From Albidovulum aestuarii (lineage in GTDB: Bacteria > Pseudomonadota > Alphaproteobacteria > Rhodobacterales > Rhodobacteraceae): DNA of 41,175 nucleotides. Position numbers and translations under genes: made by a program. Shown here piece by piece: positions 7,383-14,806 of the stretch (the stretch's first letter is position 1; every line of letters starts with the position of its first letter). The stretch covers positions 1-41,175 of the forward strand of contig NZ_JASBQQ010000014.1 in assembly GCF_029961185.1 (NCBI RefSeq), read 5' to 3'. Below the pieces are notes generated by a model. That model made no database searches, was not told the origin of the DNA, and worked only from the letters and a program-made list of their open reading frames with translations.

Positions 7383-9209
7383 ATGCGCGAGTCGAAAACC
7401 CCCAAATCGGACATTTCAACACGGGGCGGACGAGACGCGGTGCGGATGCAGGATATTCAAAAAGACTATCTGGCGTCCGGCAAGGCGTCCTCGGGTCCCG
7501 GGCCCGACACCGACAGCGCGGAACTTTTGCGCGTCATCAGCTTTCTGGAAGCGTTTTCGGGCGAGATGGAGGCAGCCCTTGAGGTGACCGCCGCCAACCC
7601 GCACATGAACATGGCAGCCTTCCTGATCCGCAATCACCTTGAAGGCCGGACGGTCACCCCCTCGGCGCTCGTTGCCTCAGCGGGCGTGCCCTATGCAACG
7701 GCTCGGCGCAAGCTTGAAGAGATGCTGAACGCGGGGCTGATCGAACAACGCCCGCGCACGAAAAGCGGCAAGAGCTTTTCGCTGCACCCCGGAGTGGAAC
7801 TCCTTGCGAGTTGGGGCCAGTTTTCAGACCGGGTGCTGCGGCTCGCGCGCGAGCAACTGGGAGGTCCCGCCGGTCCGGAAGCCGGGCGCGACTATTACTT
7901 TGGCGGTTCCTATATGGCGGGCAAGTCGATTCAGCCGCCCAAGGTGCTGCCCGAACCTCTGACGCTGCCCGGCGGGTTGCGCATCCTCGTCCATGGCGAT
8001 CCAACCTTCATGGTCATGGAAAACCTCAAGCGCCAATTCGAACAGGTAATCGGCACCAAGATCAATCAGCGCGCCTTTTCCATCGACCGGCTGCATGAAG
8101 AGGCCTTGCGTAATGCCGATCGCAGGATCAGCCGTTATGACATCATCGCGGTTGACCTGCCCTGGATCGGCGAATTCGCAGAAAAGGGCCTTCTGTTGCC
8201 GCTCAATGATCTGTTCGACGTGAACCGGCTTGACCCCGGCGACTTTCACACCGCCGGATGGAAGGCGACACATTGGGGCGGCAAACCCTATGGTGTGCCA
8301 AGCCAGACGACACCGGAACTGCTGTTTTACCGCAAGGACTGGTTCGCTGAGGCCGGGCTTGAACCGCCCGCGACCACAAGCGCGGTTCTTGAGGCGGCGC
8401 GGGTGCTGCATGACCCTGCACATGGTCGCTATGGCGTGGCATGGAATGCCGCACGCGGTACGGCGCTTGGCCATCAGTTCATGATGGCCTGCGCCGATTT
8501 CGGCCAGCCGGTGCTGAATCTCGACCCGATTGCCGGGGGATATGATGCCGATGTCGCAGGGCGTCGCGATCTGGTCCCGACGATCGACACGCCGCGGGCG
8601 CTGGAAGCCGCAGAGTACCTCAAGGCGCTTCTGGAATTCTCGCCGCCCGACATCCTGTCGATGTCCTGGTATGAACGCATCCGACCCTATGCCGCGGGCA
8701 AGATCGCGATGGCCTACGGCTATACGCTGCTCGCCCCCTATTTTGAACTTGATCCCTCGTCGCCCGCCCACAGCCAGACCGGCTACCTGCCGCATCCGGC
8801 CGGACCGCATGGCCAGGCCGTGGCCCCGGTCGGCGGCTATGTCCTCGCCATTCCGTCGAACCTGCCCGAAGACCGCCGGGCTGCTACTGCCGAGGCGCTG
8901 ATCGCCTTCACATCGCCCGAGGCGCAGAAGCTCTACATTCAGAATGGCAGCCGGACGGCGCCGCGCTATTCGGTCGGGGCTGACCCCGATGTGCGGCGGC
9001 TTTCCACGATATTCGAGGCGGTCGACGCGATGTCATGGCGCGACGAATTGCAGTTCTGGCCGCGTCCTCCGGTCCCTCAGATATCCGAGATCATCCACAT
9101 CTGCGGCCAAGAAATGCACGACATGCTGCGCGGCATCGTGAGCCCGCGCGAAGCACTCAGAAACGCGCAATCGCGGGCCGAAACCGCGATGCGCCAAAAC
9201 ACCACCTGA
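7383..9209 (+). CDS. Winged-helix DNA-binding protein fused to an ABC solute-binding-protein (SBP family 1) domain
   Basis: A 608-residue protein without a signal peptide. Residues about 76-136 look like a winged helix-turn-helix: a helical stretch, then TPSALVASAGVPYATARRKL as the putative HTH, then NAGLIEQRPR as the wing. From about residue 185 to the end it resembles family 1 extracellular solute-binding proteins (MalE-like): YDIIAVDLPWIGEFAEKGLL, LFYRKDWF and GKIAMAYGY are typical segments. Because nothing targets it to the periplasm, it is best read as a cytoplasmic regulator that senses the sugar with a captured binding-protein fold. It heads the plus-strand operon and faces the importer operon, as a local regulator should. 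The ATG at 7383 is chosen over 7377 and 7332 because of AAGGAG at 7371-7376. Confidence 0.8.
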   Translation: MRESKTPKSDISTRGGRDAVRMQDIQKDYLASGKASSGPGPDTDSAELLRVISFLEAFSGEMEAALEVTAANPHMNMAAFLIRNHLEGRTVTPSALVASAGVPYATARRKLEEMLNAGLIEQRPRTKSGKSFSLHPGVELLASWGQFSDRVLRLAREQLGGPAGPEAGRDYYFGGSYMAGKSIQPPKVLPEPLTLPGGLRILVHGDPTFMVMENLKRQFEQVIGTKINQRAFSIDRLHEEALRNADRRISRYDIIAVDLPWIGEFAEKGLLLPLNDLFDVNRLDPGDFHTAGWKATHWGGKPYGVPSQTTPELLFYRKDWFAEAGLEPPATTSAVLEAARVLHDPAHGRYGVAWNAARGTALGHQFMMACADFGQPVLNLDPIAGGYDADVAGRRDLVPTIDTPRALEAAEYLKALLEFSPPDILSMSWYERIRPYAAGKIAMAYGYTLLAPYFELDPSSPAHSQTGYLPHPAGPHGQAVAPVGGYVLAIPSNLPEDRRAATAEALIAFTSPEAQKLYIQNGSRTAPRYSVGADPDVRRLSTIFEAVDAMSWRDELQFWPRPPVPQISEIIHICGQEMHDMLRGIVSPREALRNAQSRAETAMRQNTT

Positions 9210-9221
9210 AGGGAGAGACCC

Positions 9222-10028
9222 ATGGACCCCAACCGTCTCAAGGGCAAGAACATCATGATCACCGGTGCCGCTCAGGGCATGGGGGCCTGCAACGCCGAGT
9301 ATTTCGCCGCGCAAGGGGCGAATGTCTGCCTGGGGGACGTCAATGTCGATGGGGTCAACGAGGTTGCGAAACGGATCAACGAGGCTGGCAACGGCAAGGC
9401 CATCGCGGTCAAGCTCGACGTGACGAAACGCGAAGACAACGCCGCGGCGGTGGCGGCCACGGTGGATGCCTTCGGCTATATCAACGTCGCCCTGATGAAT
9501 GCCGGTGTGAACAAGCCGCGCATGTTCATGGATATCGACGAAGACAACTGGGACATGATCATGGACATCAACGCCAAGGGCATGCTGTTCGGCATGCAGG
9601 AGGCGGCGCGCCAGATGATCAAACAGGGTCCGATGGACGAGGTCTACAAGATCATCAATGTCGGCTCGATCGTGTCGCGCACGGCGTTCCTGGACGTGGT
9701 GCCCTACAGCTGTTCGAAATACTGCGCGCTGGCGATGATCATCGGCGGGGCCAAGGCACTTTGGGAGCACAACATCACCGTCAACGGCTATGCGCCGGGT
9801 GTTGTGCGAACCGAGCTTTGGGAACAACTCGACAAGGATCTGGTGGAAATCGGCATGTTCGAAGAAGAAGGCCAGTCGATGGACCACCTCGCCAAGACCA
9901 TGATCACCATGAAGAAATACAGCTATCCCGACGATGTGAAAGGCACCGCCGCCTTCCTCGTCTCGCCTGAAAGCGACTACATGACCGGCCAACTGATCAT
10001 GATCGACGGCGGCATGATCATGCAGTGA
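9222..10028 (+). CDS. Short-chain dehydrogenase/reductase (SDR), second paralogue
   Basis: A 268-residue oxidoreductase. It has the cofactor motif TGAAQGMG near residues 14-21 and catalytic Y162 and K166 in the segment YSCSK. The usual NNAG motif reads MNAG. A ten-residue insertion (around GPMDEVYK) and a longer segment before the C-terminal DYMTGQ motif set it apart from the importer-operon SDR at 5348-6136. The two are still recognisable paralogues. Its ribosome binding site GGGAGAG lies 12 bases after the regulator stop, so the two genes are probably co-transcribed. It likely acts on the same substrate or on the product of the other SDR. Confidence 0.9.
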   Translation: MDPNRLKGKNIMITGAAQGMGACNAEYFAAQGANVCLGDVNVDGVNEVAKRINEAGNGKAIAVKLDVTKREDNAAAVAATVDAFGYINVALMNAGVNKPRMFMDIDEDNWDMIMDINAKGMLFGMQEAARQMIKQGPMDEVYKIINVGSIVSRTAFLDVVPYSCSKYCALAMIIGGAKALWEHNITVNGYAPGVVRTELWEQLDKDLVEIGMFEEEGQSMDHLAKTMITMKKYSYPDDVKGTAAFLVSPESDYMTGQLIMIDGGMIMQ

Positions 10029-10090
10029 TCCCACCCTCAACATAACCGGGCGGGCCACGGTCCGCCTCATCCTGAATCCATCATGAAAGC

Positions 10091-10108
10091 GGCGGGTTGA
10101 AGCCCGCC
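10091..10108. repeat. Short GC-rich palindrome between SDR and M24 genes
   Basis: GGCGGG at 10091-10096 and CCCGCC at 10103-10108 form a perfect stem around ttgaag. A second imperfect hairpin (gcgggccacggtccgc) lies at about 10050-10065. Together they fill the 94-base gap. There is no T run, so this may be a dispersed palindromic element or an mRNA-processing hairpin rather than a terminator. Confidence 0.4.
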
Positions 10109-10122
10109 CTACGGAGATTGTC

Positions 10123-11421
10123 ATGTCCCGCGCCCTGACGCCTAACATCCTCACCCCCGCCGATCTGGAGCCGCACTGGAAATGGGAAGGTCGTCTTCCG
10201 GCCTGGGGCCATACATCCGTCGATTTCGAACGCCGCGTTGATCACGATCGCCTGCGCCGCTACCGTCTGTCGCGCACCCGTCAGGCGCTGAAGGCCAGCG
10301 ATTGCGGTACGCTTCTGCTCTTCGATGTCAACAACATCCGTTATGTCTCGGCCACCAAGATCGGCGAGTGGGAACGCGACAAGATGTGCCGCTTCTGCCT
10401 GCTGACCGGCGATGACGCGCCCTATGTCTGGGATTTCGGCTCTGCCGCCGTGCATCACAAGAAGTATTCCGACTGGCTGGTACCGGACCATTGCCGCGCC
10501 GGTGTCGTCGGAATGCGCGGCACCATCCCGCCAAGCTTCGGATTGATGAAACGCTATGCCGAGGAAATCGCGGGCCTTATCCGCGATGCCGGCATGATCG
10601 ATATGCCGGTCGGCGTCGACTACGCCGAAACCGCAATGTTCCACGCGCTGAAAGAGGCCGGGCTGAACGTCGTCGATGGCCAGCAGATCATGCTTAGCGC
10701 CCGCGAGATCAAGAACTGGGACGAAATCCAGCTTCTGACCCAGGCGGCCAGCATGGTCGATGGCGTCTATCACATGATCTATGAAGAGCTGAAACCAGGC
10801 GTGCGCGAGAACGATATCGTCGCGCTCTCGAACAAGCTTCTCTATGAGATGGGCTCGGACGATGTCGAGGCGATCAACGCCATATCGGGCGAACGCTGCA
10901 ATCCGCATCCGCACAACTTCACCGACCGCCTGTTCCGCCCCGGCGATCAAGCCTTTTTCGACATCCTGCAAAGCTATCAGGGTTACCGGACCTGTTATTA
11001 CCGCACCTTCAACATCGGCCGCGCGACGCCTGCGCAGCGCGATGCCTATGTGAAGGCGCGCGAATGGATCGATGCCTCCATCGCCGCGATCAAACCCGGT
11101 GTCACCACCGATCAGGTCGCCAAGCTCTGGCCCAAGGCCGAGGAGTTCGGTTTTCCGGATGAACTGTCCGCATTCGGCCTGCAATTCGGCCACGGCCTCG
11201 GCCTCGCGCTTCACGAGCGCCCGATCATCAGCCGGGCGGTCAGCCTCGAGAACCCGATGGAGATCCAGACCGGCATGGTCTTTGCGCTGGAAACCTATTG
11301 CCCCGCCACCGACGGGTTCTCTGCCGCGCGGATCGAGGAAGAGGTGGTCGTCACCGACAAGGGCTGCGAGGTCATCAGTCTGTTCCCGGCCGAGGAACTG
11401 CCAATCGCCAACCGCTACTGA
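10123..11421 (+). CDS. M24 family (creatinase/aminopeptidase P/DddP fold) protein with altered metal site
   Basis: A 432-residue cytoplasmic protein with a creatinase-type N-terminal domain (FDVNNIRYVSA near residue 67) and a C-terminal pita-bread domain. Of the usual five metal ligands D280, H357, E390 and E405 are in place. The second aspartate, expected in the GY-x-x-D-x-T-R pattern, is C291 here (G287-Y288-R-T-C291). The first ligand motif is D-I-L instead of D-x-G/D. The family includes Xaa-Pro peptidases, creatinase (which needs no metal), ectoine hydrolase and the DMSP lyase DddP. The gene lies between an SDR and a 2-oxoacid dehydrogenase, so a small-molecule hydrolase or lyase is likelier than a peptidase. 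The reaction is unknown. Confidence 0.78.
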   Translation: MSRALTPNILTPADLEPHWKWEGRLPAWGHTSVDFERRVDHDRLRRYRLSRTRQALKASDCGTLLLFDVNNIRYVSATKIGEWERDKMCRFCLLTGDDAPYVWDFGSAAVHHKKYSDWLVPDHCRAGVVGMRGTIPPSFGLMKRYAEEIAGLIRDAGMIDMPVGVDYAETAMFHALKEAGLNVVDGQQIMLSAREIKNWDEIQLLTQAASMVDGVYHMIYEELKPGVRENDIVALSNKLLYEMGSDDVEAINAISGERCNPHPHNFTDRLFRPGDQAFFDILQSYQGYRTCYYRTFNIGRATPAQRDAYVKAREWIDASIAAIKPGVTTDQVAKLWPKAEEFGFPDELSAFGLQFGHGLGLALHERPIISRAVSLENPMEIQTGMVFALETYCPATDGFSAARIEEEVVVTDKGCEVISLFPAEELPIANRY

Positions 11422-11434
11422 ACACTCCCAGACT

Positions 11435-11462
11435 GGCCCGCCTTCCGGGGCGGGCCGCTTTT
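11435..11462 (+). terminator. Terminator-like hairpin after the M24 gene
   Basis: GGCCCGCC at 11435-11442 pairs perfectly with GGCGGGCC at 11449-11456 around a six-base loop and is followed by gcTTTT. This is the most terminator-like structure in the catabolic locus. It splits the plus-strand genes into a regulator-SDR-M24 part and an E1-E2-aldehyde dehydrogenase part. The T run is short, so read-through is possible. Confidence 0.6.
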
Positions 11463-11475
11463 CACAGGGATCCCG

Positions 11476-12465
11476 ATGAACACCGCGAAAGCCAGAACCA
11501 ACTCCGAAGACTACCTGCGCATGTATCGCCAGATGGTGCGCATCCGCAGCTTCGAGGACAACGCCAACCAGCTTTACCTCTCGGCCAAGATGCCGGGCCT
11601 CACGCATATGTATTCCGGCGAGGAAGCCGTGGCCGTAGGCATCTGCGAGGCACTGCGCGTGACCGACAAAATCACCTCGACCCATCGCGGCCATGGCCAT
11701 TGCGTCGCCAAGGGGGCCGAGTTCCGTCAGATGTTCTGCGAACTTCTTGGCAAGGAAGAAGGCTATTGCCGCGGCAAGGGCGGCTCGATGCATATCGCCG
11801 ATCAGGCCAATGGAAATCTCGGCGCCAATGCCATTGTCGGCGGCTCCATGGGCATCGCGACGGGTGCCGCGCTTTCGGCCAAGAGACTGGGGCGCGATGA
11901 TGTCACCGTCTGTTTCTTCGGCGACGGCGCCACGGCGCAGGGCTTGATGTATGAGGTGATGAACATGGCAGCACTCTGGAAGCTGCCCGTCATCTATGCC
12001 TGCGAGAACAACCTTTACGGTGAATACACCAAGGTCGAGGAAACCGCCGCCGGGTCCATCACCGCCCGTGCCGAAGCCTTCGGGATCGAGGCGTTCACCG
12101 TCGACGGACAGGACGTTCTGGCGGTCAACGACCTGACGCAAAAGCTCGTCGCGCGGGCCCGTAAGGGCGAGGGCCCGTTCTTTGTCGAGCTGATGACCTA
12201 CCGCTATCACGGCCATCATGTCGGTGACATCAACCGCGAATACTACCGGTCCAAGGAAGAAGAGGCCGACTGGAAGGCCAATCGCGACCCGATCACCAAT
12301 TTCGGTAAGTGGCTGGCGACGGAAGGCATCGCAACCGATGCCGAGCTTGAGGCCATCCGCGCCGAGGTGAAAGCCGATGCCGCCGCCGCCGTCGACTACG
12401 CGCTGGCGGCGAAATACCCCGACACCTCCGAGGTAGGCATGCATGTCTACGCGGCAAACGGCTGA
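11476..12465 (+). CDS. Thiamine-diphosphate-dependent 2-oxoacid/acetoin dehydrogenase E1, alpha subunit
   Basis: A 329-residue protein of the PdhA/AcoA family. The thiamine diphosphate motif begins with GDG at residues 149-151 and ends at ENN 177-179. The HRGHG segment at residues 70-74 and the glycine-rich GKGGSMH loop at 101-106 are conserved. With the beta subunit encoded 8 bases downstream it forms an alpha2beta2 E1 that decarboxylates a 2-oxo acid (or cleaves acetoin) and passes the acyl group to a lipoyl domain. The ribosome binding site AGGGA lies just before the ATG. Sequence alone does not separate pyruvate from acetoin or another 2-oxo acid. Confidence 0.9.
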   Translation: MNTAKARTNSEDYLRMYRQMVRIRSFEDNANQLYLSAKMPGLTHMYSGEEAVAVGICEALRVTDKITSTHRGHGHCVAKGAEFRQMFCELLGKEEGYCRGKGGSMHIADQANGNLGANAIVGGSMGIATGAALSAKRLGRDDVTVCFFGDGATAQGLMYEVMNMAALWKLPVIYACENNLYGEYTKVEETAAGSITARAEAFGIEAFTVDGQDVLAVNDLTQKLVARARKGEGPFFVELMTYRYHGHHVGDINREYYRSKEEEADWKANRDPITNFGKWLATEGIATDAELEAIRAEVKADAAAAVDYALAAKYPDTSEVGMHVYAANG

Positions 12466-12473
12466 GGCAAATC

Positions 12474-13469
12474 ATGCGCGATATCACCCTTTCCAAGGCC
12501 GTGAACGAGGCCATCGCCGAGGAAATGCGCCGCGATCCGACGATCTTCCTGATCGGCGAGGACGTGGCCGAGGCCGGCACACCCTTCAAGGTTCTCTCGG
12601 GCCTTGTCGAAGAATTCGGCCCCGAACGTATCATCGACACGCCAATTGCCGAGCCGGGTTTCATGGGAATCGCGGTCGGTGCCGCGATGACCGGCTCGCG
12701 CCCAATCGTCGATCTGATGTTCGGCGACTTCCTCTTCCTGGTGATGGATCAGCTGTGCAATCAGGCAGCCAAGACCCACTACATGTCGGGTGGCAAGCTG
12801 AACGTGCCCTTGGTCCTGCGCACCAATCTCGGCGCGACCCGCCGCTCCGCCGCGCAGCATTCGCAGTCGCTGCACGCGCTGGTCGCCCATATCCCGGGGC
12901 TGAAGGTCGCAATGCCATCCTCGGCCTACGAGGCCAAGGGCCTGATGAAGACCGCGATCCGCGACAACAACCCGGTCGTGATCTTTGAAGACAAGCTCAT
13001 GTACAACGACAAGTCTCCGGTGCCGGAGGGCGAATACCTGATCCCCTTCGGTCAGGCGAACATCAAGCGCGAAGGCACCGACATCACGCTGATCGGCACC
13101 TCGTCCATGGTGCAGGTCGCCGAAAGGGCCGCCGAACTGCTGGCGGCCGAGGGCATCAGCGCCGAAGTCATCGATCCGCGCACCATCGTACCGCTGGACG
13201 AGGAAACCATTCTTAGATCCGTGCGCAAGACCAGCCGCGCCATCGTCATCGACGAAGGACATCAGAGCTATGGCATCACCGGTGAAATCGCCAGCCGTAT
13301 CATGGAAAAGGCTTTCTATCATCTCGACGGTCCGGTGATCCGCATGGGCGCGATGGACGTGCCGGTGCCGTTCTCGCCAGCACTTGAAGACGTCACGGTG
13401 CCAACGCCCGAAGGCGTGGCCGAGAATGCGCGTCGGCTGATGCGGGGGGAAATGTTCCATGCCGCATGA
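12474..13469 (+). CDS. Thiamine-diphosphate-dependent 2-oxoacid/acetoin dehydrogenase E1, beta subunit
   Basis: A 331-residue partner of the alpha subunit (PdhB/AcoB family). Conserved blocks include IGEDV near residues 24-28, DTPIAEPGFMG near 45-55, the QHSQSLHAL loop, and a transketolase C-terminal domain with EVIDPRTIVPLD and IDEGH. It provides half of the cofactor site at the heterodimer interface. Its 3' end overlaps the start of the E2-like gene by 11 bases, which indicates coupled translation of the complex. Confidence 0.92.
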   Translation: MRDITLSKAVNEAIAEEMRRDPTIFLIGEDVAEAGTPFKVLSGLVEEFGPERIIDTPIAEPGFMGIAVGAAMTGSRPIVDLMFGDFLFLVMDQLCNQAAKTHYMSGGKLNVPLVLRTNLGATRRSAAQHSQSLHALVAHIPGLKVAMPSSAYEAKGLMKTAIRDNNPVVIFEDKLMYNDKSPVPEGEYLIPFGQANIKREGTDITLIGTSSMVQVAERAAELLAAEGISAEVIDPRTIVPLDEETILRSVRKTSRAIVIDEGHQSYGITGEIASRIMEKAFYHLDGPVIRMGAMDVPVPFSPALEDVTVPTPEGVAENARRLMRGEMFHAA

Positions 13470-14790
13470 GGTAATCATGCCGGCGCTGGGAATGGCGCAG
13501 GAAACCGGATTGATCGTTTCCTGGCTGAAACAGCCGGGCGATGCCGTGCGCACAGGCGAGGCGTTGATGGAGGTCGAGACCGACAAGGCGGTGATGGAGG
13601 TCGAGGCGCTGGCGGACGGATTTCTCTCTGACGTGCGCGCGGCCCCCGGTGAGTCGGTGCCGGTGGGTCAGGTCGTGGCCATGATCGCCGACAGCGCCGA
13701 TGTGGTACCGGCAACACAAATTCGTCCAGTCGGGACCGAACCTGCCGCCGCCGCTGCACCCGTCGCCCTGCCCGAAGGTCAGAATATCATCATGCCCGCC
13801 CTCGGCATGGCGCAGGAAACCGGTAGGGTCGTGTCCTGGGCCAAGGTACCGGGCGAGGCCGTTGCTGCCGATGACGTGCTGCTGGAGGTCGAGACCGACA
13901 AGAGCACGATGGAAGTGCCCGCAGGCCATGACGGCTTTGTCGCGGCCCTTCTTGCCGAAGCGGGGCAGGACGTGCCGGTGGGCGACGTGATCGCCATTAT
14001 CACCGCCAGCAAACCCGATGCGCCGATTCAGGCGCGTGCGGCCGCACATTCGGCAGTTTCTGAACCCACACCAGTTGCGCCAACCGCGCCTGCGCCACAC
14101 CGTGCGTTGGAAGCGGTGGTAGCGCCCGATGGCCGCATCCTAGCCTCGCCCAAGGCGCGTCGCCTCGCCGCCGAAGAGGGGCTCGACCTCGGGCGCCTTG
14201 TGGCTGCCGGACATAAGCAGCCCTTCCACGTCACGGATCTGGAAACCCTTCGTAACCTGTCTGTGACGCAGGTGGACGCTAGTATCCTTCCCGTCTCCGC
14301 GGCGCCTGCCACCATGATGCACGCGGCACACCAGATTGGCGCGCGTGCGCCGCTGGCCGGAACAATCGACTTTCTTGCGCGGATGGAGGCCGAAGCGGGT
14401 ATCACACTGCCCCCGGATACCCTCTGGGCCCGCTTTGCCGCCGAGGCGTACCGCGCCGCAGCTGGCGTTGCCGAGATAATGGTAGAGGTGGCAGCCCTCG
14501 GGGCAGACCCCAGACGGATCGCGAACCCCGACCGTGCAAGGCTGTCCGATCAATCCGAGGATACGTCCGGCCGCCCCGCCGCACTCATCCTTCGCGACCT
14601 GACGGCAAGCCCCATCACCACGATGCGGGTCGGCCCCAGCACCGCACCGATACTCAGCATCGGTAAGGACGGTGAAAGCTATTTGCTGACGCTGGATTTC
14701 ACCGATGGCCAGTTGTCCGAAGACGCGGCCATCGCCTTCATCACCGGTTTTGCCGGGCGCCTGTCCGAACCACTTCTTCACATGATCTGA
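13459..14790 (+). CDS. Two-lipoyl-domain E2-like protein with degenerate acyltransferase domain
   Basis: A 443-residue protein. Two lipoyl domains lie at about residues 1-80 and 107-185, each starting with the same ten residues MPALGMAQET and each with a lipoylation site (K43 in ETDKAVME, K148 in ETDKSTME). A peripheral-subunit-binding motif follows at about 227-262 (ASPKARRLAAEEGLDL). The remaining 160 residues correspond to a shortened E2 catalytic domain. At the C-terminal active site, where E2 enzymes read DHRxxDG, this protein reads D413-F-T-D-G-Q-L, so the catalytic histidine is replaced by F414. It should still accept the acyl group from E1 on its lipoyl arms, but normal transfer to CoA looks impaired. 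No E3 gene is present in the window. Confidence 0.82.
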   Translation: MPHEVIMPALGMAQETGLIVSWLKQPGDAVRTGEALMEVETDKAVMEVEALADGFLSDVRAAPGESVPVGQVVAMIADSADVVPATQIRPVGTEPAAAAAPVALPEGQNIIMPALGMAQETGRVVSWAKVPGEAVAADDVLLEVETDKSTMEVPAGHDGFVAALLAEAGQDVPVGDVIAIITASKPDAPIQARAAAHSAVSEPTPVAPTAPAPHRALEAVVAPDGRILASPKARRLAAEEGLDLGRLVAAGHKQPFHVTDLETLRNLSVTQVDASILPVSAAPATMMHAAHQIGARAPLAGTIDFLARMEAEAGITLPPDTLWARFAAEAYRAAAGVAEIMVEVAALGADPRRIANPDRARLSDQSEDTSGRPAALILRDLTASPITTMRVGPSTAPILSIGKDGESYLLTLDFTDGQLSEDAAIAFITGFAGRLSEPLLHMI

Positions 14791-14806
14791 CCAGCAAGGA
14801 AACCCG

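Noticed and set aside
10081-12444. A 787-codon open frame on the minus strand
   Set aside because: It lies opposite the M24 and E1 alpha genes, which have clear family motifs and ribosome binding sites. Long antisense frames are expected in this GC-rich codon usage, and the translation shows no recognisable fold.
12447-14100. Long minus-strand frames opposite E1 beta and the E2-like gene
   Set aside because: Shadow frames of strongly supported plus-strand genes. No ribosome binding sites or conserved motifs.
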